Shown here piece by piece: positions 10,760-21,865 of a DNA stretch of 64,000 nucleotides. Source of the DNA: Lithobates sylvaticus (lineage: Eukaryota; Chordata; Amphibia; Anura; Ranidae); the NCBI GenBank assembly GCA_028564925.1, contig CM053033.1, positions 204,276,107-204,340,106 on the forward strand. Direction: 5' to 3'. The first letter of the stretch is position 1. Each line of letters begins with the position of its first letter. The notes beneath the pieces were generated by a model. It saw nothing but the letters and a program-made list of their open reading frames with translations. It ran no database searches and was not told where the DNA came from. The translations under genes were made by a program, and so were the position numbers.

Positions 10760-11140
10760 AAGACATAAATAACATGTCACTTACCTGCTGCAGTTCTTTT
10801 CCCCACCGATCGCCGATTCCGTCCGTTTGGAGAACTTTTAAAATTGCTTGCTGGACGATTCCATTTTGCTTGTGGGCAACAAGCATTTACTGCCGGGATG
10901 CGGTGAATGCTGTGCTCCCAGCATTCACCGCTCGATCCTGCGCATGCTCACTTCGCTCAGCGGGCAGCGCCGTACAGTCTCCCGGCCGAAATCTCGAGAG
11001 ATTTCATGCTGACAGCTTCATGGGAACAATGCAAAAAAGCTCCCAGGGGTCATTGCGGAGCCGGGGAGAGACCGAAACCACGCCTACTCCCACGGGAGGA
11101 CAGACCGGAAGCCATAGCAAAAATCAATACAGTAAGTAAA
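10760..11140. repeat. Probable MITE remnant, cttacctg...gcgcatgc type
   Basis: CACTTACCTGCTGC, then TGCGCATGCTCACTTC, CTCCCACGGGAGG and a terminal AGTAAGTAAAATA resemble the internal order of the TTAA elements at 40842, 55060 and 61738 (TTACCTG, GCGCATGC, pyrimidine-rich end). Clean ends were not found. Confidence 0.4.
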
Positions 11141-12054
11141 ATAATTTTTTTTTTTTTTTTTAATGGTAATTTGTTCATTAGCTTTGGTAACTACTTTGAA
11201 TTAGATGAAGTAGTATTTTAGAGTACCAAACCGCTTTCAGTGTCTTCTATCCAACCTTAAGGGACACGCTGGGCTAGTATTGGATCACTCTGACTTCTAG
11301 ATAACTGTACACAGATAGACAGGAGGCATAAATCTTTCTGACCTGTCGGCACATCAATCAGGACCACCTTTAAGGCACGTAGTCTTGAAGCCTTTGGGCT
11401 AATCTCAGATTGTATAAATGGCTGCTAAACCCTAATTATCACCTCTCAAGGCTCATTCTTAGCTGGGATAGTTTTATGGACCCTCTGATTGGCTGACACA
11501 ATTGCATGATGCTTTTGTTTTTTGCCTGCACAACGGGGACAAGACAGAGTCATTAAAAAGCCATAGATCAGCCAGTCACAGACTGTGCGAGGTGCCAGTG
11601 AATGACCTGTCTGTCACGCCTGCCTGGATGCCCTTATTTAACAATCTGTGTAAGATATTAATTGCTGATAGCAGTAAGCATGGCAAGCACCTCCAAACAT
11701 TATCACCCATGTCATTCAATAAACTTCATTTAATGCTACAATGAAGTTTGGGAGAAGATCCTTGTATACATAAAGCAATTAGCAGCAAATTGCACGACAC
11801 TGTGAGTTATGATAGGAGCGTGAGCTTATTATTACTGAACTCTAGACAGGTATGAAGAAACACCATTTCATTCAGTTATTTATTTCTCAGAAATTTAATA
11901 AATACATTTATAAATTCAGCAGTACCCGTATCTGTCGCTTAGTTTCCTGTAATCCTCCGCACAGCAAAACTTAGCCCTCGAGAATTGTTTTTTTAAGAAA
12001 GTTGTTCATATAGGCAGGATCTAACTGCCTTCAGGACAATCTGGCTGTGGAGCA
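11141..12054. other. Repeat-poor stretch, possible conserved non-coding DNA
   Basis: No transposon ends, tandem repeats or exon-like frame. Balanced base composition, and words such as TTAATTGCTGATAGCAG (about 11656) and AAGCAATTAGCAGCAAATTG (about 11772) resemble homeodomain-type sites. Whether it is conserved cannot be told from one sequence. Confidence 0.3.
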
Positions 12055-12057
12055 TTA

Positions 12058-12464
12058 CGCTGGCCATACACAAGTAGCATTTCATTTAATTTCGATGTTT
12101 GTACGTTAATTCCTAAAAGTCATTCTTTAGAGCATTCGATCTTGCCATAATTGAGTCAACTAATTTTGTTTGAAAGCCCTTAAAATTTCATCCAGACCTT
12201 CTGCGTTAATGGAATCCCAGACACATGAAATCTGTTTCTTTTAAGCCTAGAACATGTGCATTACAATATGTACAATTTTGCCGAAATGAAAACCACATTC
12301 ACAATTTCATTTGAGAAAAAAATCCATTATACTCCTTCAAATCTTCCCAGCACTATGGTTCAAAAGTGACCATCGAGTCGATCCCATTAACCATTAGAAA
12401 ATCAAATTAATGTTCTAAAACTGAAAAGTTTTGAACAAAATTCTACTATTCTATGGGAAGGTTT
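12058..12464. mobile_element. MITE with GCTGGCCATACAC end, decayed
   Basis: The left end CGCTGGCCATACACAAG follows TTA at 12055-12057. The right part (ACCATTAGAAAATCAAATTA ... ACAAAATTCTACTA) matches 42444-42512, which ends in ATGTATGGCTAGC, the complement of the left-end motif. The right end here is degraded. Confidence 0.55.
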
Positions 12465-12698
12465 ACAGAGTATTTTTAGATCCTTGAAAAGGTCAATGTC
12501 GATTGGAGGAGTGGAGAAGAGAAGGCCAGTGCATTGTGTAAAATATTTTATATTCTGTCTAATCACCCTTTTCTGCCGAGCAGTATTTGGGAGAAATCAT
12601 AGACGTGAATTCCTCCCCCGATCTGGCTAAAAATGGACAGATTTGTTGTTTGTCTTCTTATGTACTGTACATGAGTACGATTGTACTGGAAGAGAGAA

Positions 12699-13459
12699 GG
12701 GCTACAGTCTGCAAGACTCAGGATCAGGGCCGGACTTACCATTGAGCTTAACTGGGCTCAAGCCCATGGGCCCTGCCCCAATAGGGGGCCCCGCGAGCCC
12801 TGCCAAGATACATAGCCGAGTGTACTCGGCTCCGCTCAACGTCACGCCCAGTTCCGCCTTATGATTGACATAACACAGGGACTGGGCGTGACTGTGAGCC
12901 GAGCCGAGTACACTAGGCTACTCTCGGCTCCGCTCGGGACTGCGAGAGGACCCGAGAGCCGCCGAGAGGACATGAGAGCCGCCGAGATACACAGGACTCT
13001 GTATCTCGGCGGCGCCATTTTCAAACTTCAAGACTGCAATGACAAGGCTGCAAATGAAAAGGCTGCACATGACACTGGGGCAAGGCTGCAAATGACAAGG
13101 CTACACTGACAAGGCTGCAATGACAGTGGACAAGGTTGCAGATGGATGGTAAAGACTGCAGATGGACACTGATAAGGCTGCATTGATGGGCATTTAAATG
13201 TAAGTTTTTTTCCTTAAACTTCCCTCCTAAAAGTTTTTTTTCCTTAAAATTCCCTCCTAAACTTGGGGTGTTATACGATGGCACGTGTTATACGGCGATA
13301 AATACGGTAATGTATAGAAGGTAGGGCCCGAAAGTGACTCAAGCCCAGGGGCCCCCACCACCCTAAGTCCTGCCCTGCTCAGGATCTGTTGCATAACCCA
13401 GTCCTGCCAGGGCTACAGTCTGTAAGATTCAGGATCTGTTGCATAACACAGTTTTGCCA
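12699..13459. repeat. 50-bp tandem duplication, first unit split by a hAT element
   Basis: GGGCTACAGTCTGCAAGACT at 12699 continues after the hAT insertion as CTGTTGCATAACCCAGTCCT (13386-13405). The same 50-bp order recurs uninterrupted at 13410-13459 with a few substitutions. The tandem duplication therefore existed before the hAT insertion. Confidence 0.8.
12725..13377. mobile_element. hAT-type non-autonomous element
   Basis: A 653-bp element with ends CAGGGCCGGACTTA / TAAGTCCTGCCCTG, flanked by an exact 8-bp duplication CTCAGGAT (12717-12724, 13378-13385). The interior holds GC-rich inverted repeats (GAGCCGAGCCGAGTACAC near 12897 against GTGTACTCGGCTCCGCTC near 12820), a loose AAGGCTGCAAATGACA minisatellite (13010-13190), and GTGTTATACGGCGATAAATA, which resembles the ends of the 37045 element. 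No transposase. Confidence 0.9.
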
Positions 13460-13797
13460 GCCTAACCTTGGGCACAGGCAGACTGGAGGGGAGAACATAG
13501 AGATTGGCCAACTCACCGTGATCAAGATCCTTCCTCAGCCATTGAGCTGGCTTGGTGAAGACCAGTAAAAAAGCTGCACTTTAATTGCAGCAGAGATAAG
13601 TAAAGCCACCAAACTGAATGTGCTGTCTGGAACATATTTGCAAATTACTAACATATGAGACTAATCACATATAACTCTTTCAACTCTCTTCTAAGTTGTT
13701 CATCTAGAGTTCAACTTAAAATCTTGAGCACAGAAGTTCCTCTCCATAAAAAAATGCAACCCTGGCTAGCTGTATATTTACCATGTTTTTCCTGAAG
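13460..13797. other. Unassigned non-coding stretch
   Basis: No repeat ends or exon recognised. Confidence 0.5.
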
Positions 13798-14049
13798 GCC
13801 AGTTCACACCACAATTCCTGCATTCCGGATGCGTCTCTGCATGCATGCTTTTTATGCGTTCCGTGGCATTTTTTCCCCTCTCTTTTTTTTTCTTTATCTC
13901 AATTCAGGACATGTGCGTTTTTGATATGTTCGGTGAGTTTTTGATGTGTTTTTTTTTATGTTCCAGATGCGTTCCCTACAGAAAAAATACAGCATGTTCT
14001 ACTTTTGTTGACTGCACTGGAACGTTCTGCACTTGTGTGAACTAGGGCC
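13798..14049. mobile_element. Short MITE, GGCC-AGTTCACAC ends
   Basis: Inverted ends GGCCAGTTCACACCACAA and, from the right, GGCCCTAGTTCACACAAG enclose about 250 bp. The interior has GATGCGTCTCTGCATGCATG and TTGATGTGTTTTTTTTTATG. No target duplication could be fixed. Confidence 0.55.
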
Positions 14050-14071
14050 ATTGGAATACATGGGAAACACT

Positions 14072-14182
14072 GTGGTTAAATTAATAAAACTGGAGAGAGA
14101 GTGCAAAATCTGGTGCAGTTCAGGTAGCTCAGAGCTGCACCAGATTTTACACTCTCGAGGTTTAGTAAATCAACCTCATTGT
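14072..14182. repeat. Small foldback repeat
   Basis: About 110 bp with arms GAGAGTGCAAAATCTGGTGC and GCACCAGATTTTACACTCTC around TTCAGGTAGCTCAGA, ending in TTAGTAAATCAACCTCATTG. The outer motif recalls the GGGTTGATTTACTAAAG MITEs at 27156, 37793 and 56014. A related half is at 36340-36425. Confidence 0.65.
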
Positions 14183-14313
14183 GCATGTGTTTTTGATGCA
14201 GATTAAAAATACTGCATCTGGTGAACCAGCCCGTATGCAGAGTTACCATGGTCTTTATGTATCTAATATTGTATCTAATATTAATTCACATGGTTTATTG
14301 GAAAGGTTCTTAA

Positions 14314-15080
14314 CCTGCCTAGCGGTAACCCCGAGCCTGGCTCGGGTCCAGCTTTTTGTGCTGGGAGCGGTAACCCCGAGCCAGGCTCGGGCTTGCGTGC
14401 AGGATGCAGGGGGGAAGTTACTTACCTTTTCCCCTGGATCCTGCGATGTCTCCCCGCTGTGTGAGCGAGCCGTCCACTCGCTCGATTCACACAGTGCCGG
14501 TCTCCGTTCCCTGCGACGTTCCGACGCACGGGAGCGGAGATCGGCGCCAAATTTTAAAAAGTTAAAAAACACAGCACACATACAGTACTGTAATCTTACA
14601 GATTACAGTACTGTATACAAAAAATACACATCCCCTTTGTCCCTAGTGGTCTGCCCAGTGCCCTGCATGTCATTTTATATAATAAAACATTTTTTTTTTT
14701 CTGCCTGGAAACTGGAGATTGTCCATAGCAACCAAAAAGTGTCCCTTTATGTCAAAAGTGGTTTTAGACCAGCTAGAAAACACTGATAAAAAATTAAAAT
14801 CACAATTTATCATCAAACAATAAATTTAATGACAGCGACTATTCTGCAACTGAACATTATTGAATCATTTTTATATATATTTTTATTATATTATAATTTA
14901 TTATTTTGTGTTTCAAACTTTATCATACCCGGGATGTCTACTAGACTCTGGTTCGGACAGATTTAAGTGAGTTATTCATAAGAATTGCATGCCTACAATA
15001 TAAAAACGCCAAATTTCCATGCAAAATAATTGTACCGCTTTCAGCACAAAATTCCAGACAGAATCATACCGCCAGGGAGG
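14314..15080. mobile_element. piggyBac-type (TTAA) non-autonomous element, CCTGCCTAGCGG family
   Basis: A 767-bp element bounded by TTAA at 14310-14313 and 15081-15084, with ends CCTGCCTAGCGGTA / TACCGCCAGGGAGG. Near the left end TAACCCCGAGCCTGGCTCGG occurs and partly repeats 45 bp later. An internal hairpin TACAGTACTGTAATCT / AGATTACAGTACTGTA lies at 14581-14615. The 201-codon frame across it is a shadow. Confidence 0.85.
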
Positions 15081-15084
15081 TTAA

Positions 15085-16335
15085 AGGGCAACTGAACCTA
15101 TGAAATTATATTAAGATACCATTAATTACATTACCGGGAGAACAAAAAAATTTGAAGGACAGGCAATTTGGCTCCCAGTTGGCAGGCTGCTCCAAACACT
15201 CCTAATGAAGCTGCTGTTCCAGTTGTGGAGACTAGGTGACAAAAATAACAGTCTGCAGCCAGTGGCAAACCAGAATGTCGTCAGCTATAATAGACGTCCA
15301 CCCAAATTGATCGTAACATGTTCATGACTGTGCTATGGCATAAAAAAGCATTTTCAGGGCAAGGCCTGATGAGGATGATTTCTATATACACTATGATCCG
15401 CTACAGAATTGTCTGGCGCTTTGTAAATGATAAAGTAAATAATACATTTCAGGGTCTCCTCTCCACAAAATTCACTTATCCATATAGAACAGGATTCACT
15501 TCATTGGGATACTGGCCCTTACCTAAAGTCACCTTAAACAAAATTGTTCCTCTGGTTGTTATGAGCAGAATTGCTTCTCTGTGCTCTTATAAAGCCTTTA
15601 AACCATTAGTTCTAGCAGTCATCCTGCTGTTAGGCCTCGATCTACAACAAATTAATAGTAAATTTTTTAATTAACAGTGAGATTTAGTATACAGTAAAAC
15701 TCTCCAAATTTTTATAAATTTACATTTTTCACATCATACTACCTTTTTGTGACTAAATGCAGTGTATGTTTCCTTAACAGCCATTTTTGGTTGAATGGCT
15801 GACTATTGCCCTTGGGGGTTAATGAACAGACGAATATTCGATTGAAAACTAGAAATGGATAAATATCTCTCCGCTCTAGCAGTTGTGTCTCAAATATCTT
15901 CAGTTCTGTTAAGTTTCTGTTTTGTTTTGTTTTTTCATTACATCAACACTTCTGTGGAGCACTGTTGCAACTGTTTCAAGAGCTACACCAATGGCTAAAC
16001 CAATATAGTGCTTCAGTAAGCTTTCCATGCCATTGTTCTCACAGTAATAATTCTTTTGGAAAGTATAATACTGTACACAATGATAGACAAGCAGGTAGAC
16101 ATACTCACTCTAACTAAAAAAGTGCCTGTCCCCACCCCAACCCCACTGCAAATTCAGATAGAAGCAAAACTTGTTTAGGTATCAGACACGTTTGTAATAT
16201 CTATAGGTCTCTAAAATTGGCACAGTGAAAAGCAAAGAGATAATACTGCGCTGTGACCGAATTTCTTTCCTATATTTCTTTCCCATTTCTAAAATTGGCA
16301 CACACATTCAAATTTTGAGCTCCTAGTTTGACAAA
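15085..16335. other. Unassigned non-coding stretch
   Basis: TTAAAGGGCAACTGAACC at the start may be a degraded end of another TTAA element. The rest shows no exon, inverted ends or tandem array. Confidence 0.45.
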
Positions 16336-16680
16336 ATGTAAGCCTCCTTAACACTACTAGTTTGGGGTTGAACGAAGAAAAACGGACAGCTCAGGTCGGA
16401 GCTGTTGTACTAACAATCCGATGTTGGTACAGCAATCTGCCCTGCTGTGCTATTGCGTTCTGACAGGCCGGTGGCCCCCTCATCAGAATGGTCTGGAGCC
16501 GGTCGGCAGACCTTTTTTGGGCACGACCCTCCAACAGAAGTCGGCTGAACGGCCGGCTTCTGTCAGACCACCTCTCCATACACTGGCCGAATATCGGGCG
16601 GCAGCGGCCAGGTTCCATAGAAATCTGCTGATGCTGCCCGACATTCGGGCCCATGTGTACTGGACCATAATAACAAATGC
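16336..16680. repeat. Possible MITE remnant
   Basis: GC-rich island in AT-rich DNA containing GGCCGGTGGCCCC, GTCGGCTGAACGGCCGG and TGCCCGACATTCGGGCCC, ending near ATGTGTACTGGACCATAA. Composition and CATGTGTACTGG/ACACTA-like ends suggest a foldback MITE, but ends are not proven. Confidence 0.35.
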
Positions 16681-18370
16681 AAAATGTGATGTTTCTGAAA
16701 ATTTTGAGGTTGACTCTGACATTGCAAAGTCATTGGTACATTTCTATAAGAAAAAAAAGAAGAAAATAAGACTTGAGCATGGTCATTGCCAATGCTTAGA
16801 AAGTCATAAATGAGCAGGCCTCCACTCTAGTAGTTTTCCCTTTTCTCCCTTGGGCACACTGTGCTGTCAGCATGACATAGTGGAGGTGGGATGTAGTTGT
16901 ACATATGCAAGCAAATTAGACAAATGTTTTATTATGTTAAATTTAGTGATATCAGCAGCTTTGCATCATTAAGGAAGCCTGTCATAAGAAAAATAGGTAA
17001 TAATTTATGATATGACCACTTTCTACAAATGGTGGTTGCCAGGCTGTCAAGCTGACCAACTTTCGGAGTCACTGATGTAAAACAGCAAAGTATGAAGTCT
17101 GTGAAGTTGGGACTCATTTGGAGGAACTGCCTCTTCTGTTCAGTTGTCCTCTCTTTTGGTCTGATGTATAGATCTCTTAAATGTCCTACTATCATATGAT
17201 TTTTATTTTACTACCAAAAGCATTATACTACATTAAACCTTTTATCTAACCTCTAATTTACTGCAAGTTCAGTATAAAGAAAAATTTGTTGTGAAAAGAA
17301 ACATTTACTGGCTTAATTGATAATTTTTTGGACATCAGTTTTTCGTGGTTCACGTAACTGGGGTACATTGCAAGGGTGTGTCCTTTACCTTCATACTTTC
17401 TATTTGAAGGTGGCCCGTGCTTCCATCTAGGAAAGTTAGAGGGTTTGGATTTGTCCCCGGGCAAGGAATAAAAAAACATTCGAGCCATAGCATTAGCATA
17501 CAGCCAGGTAGGTAGCATTTTTTTTTTAGGAGGCCAAAAATAACCAGCCTTTGTATTTCCCCTGTGACGGGTTTCCTAAGCTTTTATTTTTATCTCAGTA
17601 GAAGAAAATCTTGGCATTTAGAATACAAGCTTTTTTTCCCCCCTCAATTCTAGATTATACGTTCATGAGGCCATTTCTAACGGTGCGATCATTTCGTCCG
17701 CTGGCAGATTCTCTATTAATGAACCATCCAACGCGCAGCACATGGATTTAATGAGCCTTATTGTTTGTTTTCTCTTGAGTGAGCACCGGGAAGGTGTGAA
17801 AAAGCGTTAACTAGGCGATCACAGACACTGTTAAAAATAAAATTCCCCACATACTGGTGTAAAAACCATGAGCAAAGATCTTGAGCATCTCCAGAATGGT
17901 AGAGAGAAAGAGATATATATCTCTTGTGTTCTGGAAGAAGTGATAGAACACAGCCCCCACCCCATGAAAGACATAGAGTACATGACCGTGTCAGTGAGAA
18001 ATGAGGGGGGGGGATGCTGAGGGGGGTCAAAAAAAGTTCACTCTTTACAGAAAAATGCAGCTTCTTCTGTGTAAAAGGATCCTGTATGGGGAGGGGGGCT
18101 ACAGAGGGGTCTGACCACCACATGTCTGGATAGCATCTCTCTGTATGATTCGGGGAAGGAGGCGAAGGGTTAAAGCATGAAATCTGACAAGGAAGGCCGG
18201 GGTAGGGTAGGGGGGTTACAGGGAGTACACCGTGCTTCCCCCTACTATTTCTTATTGTGAGGGTGACATTATATGTGATTAAATGCTTACTCTGGCCTGG
18301 AGTGAGTAATGACAGTGTTGAGGAGACAGATGTGACCTCTAAAGCCTATGTTATGAATGCACAGAGAAAA
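16681..18370. other. Repeat-poor stretch, possible conserved non-coding DNA
   Basis: No transposon ends or exon recognised. Around 17650-17770 the sequence contains TCTATTAATGAACCATCCAA and CATGGATTTAATGAGCC, unlike the surrounding repeats. Single-copy status is only an impression. Confidence 0.3.
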
Positions 18371-18374
18371 ACAT

Positions 18375-18407
18375 ATACATACATATATATTTATATATAT
18401 ATATAAG

Positions 18408-18450
<43 letters not shown>

Positions 18451-18451
18451 G
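18375..18451. repeat. (TA)n microsatellite
   Basis: TA-rich array with interruptions (ATACATACATATATATTT, AAGAAATATATATA). Confidence 0.95.
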
Positions 18452-20576
18452 CACCGAACAACATTTCTTAGCTTTGTTAGCCAGCAATAGAAACTCAATT
18501 AGAACTTGTGGTAAAAACAAGGCCTTGTGCATTTGCGGTCAAGGAGCCTCCTACTCTTATCTATATGAACGCTCTTATTATGTCCTACAGATTAGAATGA
18601 GACCTCTGTTTTTATTGAAATATTTGTACTGGTTGTAATTTGGTATCTTTTGTTAACTGATAACTTTTTTTTTTTTTAATTTTGCATATGTCCTCTACCC
18701 CTTTATGTTTCCCTAGTTGGCTGTAAATTGACAAGGGCTCATTTAGACCTATTTTTTTATATATAAAAATGGGTTACATTGGGCCTACCAATAAAAAGCA
18801 CCCATCCCATAAATCACTATGACACATGTCAGAATAAGCTGACATCACCAAATTGCCTTATTATGCATGCCATGAATACAGAAATGCAACTCTGAGATCT
18901 CTAACATCACTTACAGGCAAGCAAAGATGACATGGTCTTTGGCTACCAGTGGCATATTGGGTTTTTACATAATTAAAGACTGCAGGTTTTCAATTTAGGC
19001 AAACCTCAATAGTGAGGAAGGAGGAGAAAGCAGAAAGAAAACTAAGCCTGCTTATGTAATAACCAAATATGATGGCATCCATCAACACACAAAATTATTG
19101 AAACTATGTTTTTTAAAACAACACACTTTGTTAAGAGTCATTGCATATCACTTTTTTGTTTTTAAATGTATATCTAAAAAATATTACAGGTCCTCTTTCA
19201 AATAAGGAAATAGCTTGTTACCATCCATCTGACATTTTTGGACCCCAGGCTGGTGTTTCCATGGATCCCATGTACAGACAGATAGGGCTCAATAGCACTG
19301 GGCTATAAGTCCTTTCATGGTATTGTAGAGTAAAGGTTGCTTTTTATGTATTATCACTTTTAATATGCACTGAGATGTTGGTCAGGAAGGAAGGATATAT
19401 ATTCAAATACAGACATATTAGACTGCTATTTGAATTTTAAGTAGACCCGTGTGTGCGCCTTCTTCTTAGCATAGCCTGCTATACACCCGGTGGATATATT
19501 ATTTAAAATTTGCTAAATTCTGTTTATGTATGAAAAAAATAAATGTCTTTCACCTTTAACGCTATCTCTCTATAGAGAACAGAACAGAGCGCTTACATAG
19601 TCAGATGCTTGAATTTGATGTACACGCTACCAATACAACAGTATGTGCTATGCTGGCTTGTATTTTCAAAAACAGCTGTTATTAAAGGAATCAACCAAAG
19701 GCCTTCTAACTGCTTTGATTGCTGTTTTCTCCCCATACATGATCAGATTATTTTAGAAAGCATTATTATTATAGGTAGATCTGGATGTTGTATAAAATGT
19801 GTAGTGTACATTATGCTCATAGGGTCTTAAACTAAGCATACTGGGGTCCCCCAATGTAGGGGTCTCTGTCCTCTTTATATTATGGCGTCCTACACAAAGG
19901 TATCATAGTGCAGACTGATTGTGACTGTGTTGTCAGTGCCCCCAAGGACAGTGCAGGGTTAATGCTGCACCGTGCAGACTGTGTACAAGATGCTCTTCTG
20001 CTGTCTCCCGCTGTCATATAAATCATCTTTATGGTTTAAACTGAATTAATGATTCCAATTTCCAACCAGCAAAAAAATGTTCTCTTCTGCTCAGATCTAG
20101 ACAACAGACTCAGATTAACCGCCCTGCCTCTTCTGGATTAATTACATTAAGCAACAAGTTTGTGGAACGAAAAATACCAAGCATTTTGTAAGCTTTTCAT
20201 GGTGTCCCCAAAACTGCAATGTGGGTATTCCAGAGGAGTGGAAAGGTAGAGGCCGGAGAATTGTCCTACCAAATTCACCTTTTGTCTTCTCCTGTTTACA
20301 CAAACAGATTATCCACTCTTGTCACTTCCTCAGGTCTTGTGTATATAGAATTACTTCAAAAAAGTTCACTGACCTCAGTGGGAGAAGATAGACCCTCAGA
20401 ATCAACATTTCCATGGTGGGTATCTAAATGGGTTTTAGTAACATTCTGAGTTTGAGATCTTTGTGAAGGTTTCCACAAAGATCTTAAACTCAGAACTTTG
20501 AATGTAGGTACTTATAAAAATGTTAACAGTAAATGGCTCAGTTTTTGTATATGTTTTAGTAACATTGATGAAAGAA
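18452..20576. other. Repeat-poor stretch, possible conserved non-coding DNA
   Basis: No element ends found. The part 19985-20160 has GTCATATAAATCATC, AACTGAATTAATGATTCC and CTGGATTAATTACATTAAGC, homeodomain-like words of the kind common in developmental enhancers. A 15-bp inverted pair GAGATCTTTGTGAAGG / CCACAAAGATCTTAAA lies at 20453-20485. Confidence 0.3.
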
Positions 20577-20578
20577 TA

Positions 20579-20791
20579 CAGGCATACCCCACTTTTAAGT
20601 ACGCAATGGGGTTTATTTACTAAAGCTGGAAAGTGCAAAATCAGGCTCACTTCTGCATAGAAACCAATGAGCTTCCAGGTTTTATTATCAAAGCTTAATT
20701 GAACAAGCTGGGGTTAGAAGCTGATTGGTTTCTATGCAGAAGGCATTTAGTAAATAAACCCCATTGTGTACTTAAAAGTGGGGTATGCCTG
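20579..20791. mobile_element. TA-flanked palindromic MITE, second copy
   Basis: Same family as 5355. Ends CAGGCATACCCCACTTTTAA and complement, flanked by TA at 20577-20578 and 20792-20793, 213 bp. The right arm lacks the block between GCAGAAG and GCATTTAGTAAATAAACC. The copy at 22663 shows the same loss in its left arm, so the two derive from one shortened ancestor. Confidence 0.9.
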
Positions 20792-20849
20792 TACTATTGG
20801 CAGAAGGAGGCCAGGAATGGTAGCTACCATATTTTACTTACCCTAGATT
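20792..20849. repeat. 58-bp segment inverted at 22604-22662
   Basis: TACTATTGGCAGAAGGAGG through TTACTTACCCTAGATTT sits directly after the MITE's TA. Its reverse complement sits directly before the TA of the copy at 22663. Match is essentially perfect over 58 bp. Confidence 0.9.
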
Positions 20850-20909
20850 TTGCACTTTCCAGCTTTAGCAAAAAAACTCCATTGTATACGTATAAGTGTG
20901 GTATGCCTG
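20848..20909. repeat. Half-copy of the palindromic MITE
   Basis: TTTGCACTTTCCAGCTTTAG followed by CTCCATTGTATACGTATAAG and GTGGTATGCCTG matches the right half of the 5355 family with several substitutions. The left half is absent; it begins exactly where the 58-bp inverted segment ends. Confidence 0.8.
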
Positions 20910-21007
20910 TATGTAAATCTTGGTGGAGATAATGCATATAGAAGAAATGTAGGCATTATAGTGAGGAGTGAGATCATAAAGCTAAATTCTTGTCCATTGA
21001 ACTCTTA

Positions 21008-21433
21008 TGCCGCGTACACACGGTCGGAATTTCTGATGGAAACAGTCCGATGGAAGCTTTTCATTGGATTTTCCGACCGTGTGTATGCCCATCAGTCCTT
21101 TTCTGTCGGAATTTCCATCGGACTTTGGATTGAGAACCTGTTCTTAATTTTTCCGTCGAAAAACCTTTCTATCGGATTTTCCGATCGTGTGTATGCAATT
21201 CCGACACGCAAAATTCCGACGCATGCTCGAAAACAATTTGACACATGCTCGGAAGCATTAATCTTCCCTTTTATAGTGACGTCGAACATGTTGTATGCCG
21301 CTGTGTTATTGACCGTCGGAATTTGGTGTGACCGTGTGTAGGCGAGACAGTTTGAGCAGAATTCCGTCGGAATTCCGACGGGAAAACCATCAGAGCTTTT
21401 TCCGACGAGAATTCCGACCGTGTGTACGCGGCA
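21008..21433. mobile_element. Harbinger-type MITE, GTACACACGG family
   Basis: A 426-bp element with ends TGCCGCGTACACACGGTCGG and its complement, exact TTA on both sides (21005-21007, 21434-21436). Besides the terminal motif, CCGACCGTGTGTATGCC (21066), CCGATCGTGTGTATGC (21180) and GTGACCGTGTGTAGGC (about 21327) recur inside. It is inserted just upstream of a LINE 3' tail. Confidence 0.9.
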
Positions 21434-21436
21434 TTA

Positions 21437-21478
21437 GAAGAAAAGGACACTATATAAATCCTGTATAATAATAATGGT
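21437..21478 (+). mobile_element. L2/CR1-like LINE 3' tail
   Basis: GGACACTATATAAATCCTGT followed by ATAATAATAAT repeats the 3' tail of the LINE at 4065-4094 (ACTAAATAAATCCTGTATAA). Only the extreme 3' end is recognisable; upstream sequence before the MITE (20980-21004) may belong to it. Confidence 0.6.
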
Positions 21479-21544
21479 AAAATGGTTAGAACGATTTCAC
21501 GATGTTTGCCACGTTGTGTGTTTTTTTTTTGTTTTTTGTTTTTA

Positions 21545-21655
21545 TGTGCTTCAGATTTCCCCCACAGTCCAAAAAACATACTGGCAGGTTTACAGACTCC
21601 TGAATAAATTGGCCCTACTACATGTGCATGTACAACCAAGGTAGGGCCATTAGAA
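21545..21655 (+). mobile_element. Possible L2-type LINE 3' UTR fragment
   Basis: CCCCCACAGTCCAAAAAACA, TACTGGCAGGTTTACAGACT and AAATTGGCCCTACTA match the pattern 'cccacagtccaaa-acatgctggtaggttaattgg...ttggccctag' known to me from vertebrate LINE 3' regions, seen again at 57690-57812. Confidence 0.5.
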
Positions 21656-21734
21656 TGTACAGATTTGAATGTTTCTATTTGCTCTATAGTGTTGAATGGT
21701 AAGTCGATATAATCAATAAACAGTAACCTAGAGT

Positions 21735-21865
21735 TTATATTTATTTATTTATTACAGTTATTTATATAGTGCCAACAGTTTATGCAGTGCTTTACATATT
21801 GCCATACATATATTAACATTCACATCAGTCCCTGCCCTCGAGGAGCTTACAGTCTAAGGTTTCCT
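21735..21865 (-). mobile_element. L2-type LINE/SINE 3' end, minus strand
   Basis: On the minus strand this reads ACTGTAAGCTCCTCGAGGGC, AGGGACTGATGTGAAT, AAAGCACTGCATAAACTG, GGCACTATATAAATAACTGT, then a TAAATAAA tail. This is the usual L2 3'-end order (AAGCTCnnnGGGCAGGGAC ... GCGCTATAnAAAT plus short tail). Confidence 0.75.

Noticed and set aside
14181-14786. 201-codon plus-strand open frame
   Set aside because: Lies mostly inside the TTAA element 14314-15080; composition is that of repeat DNA.
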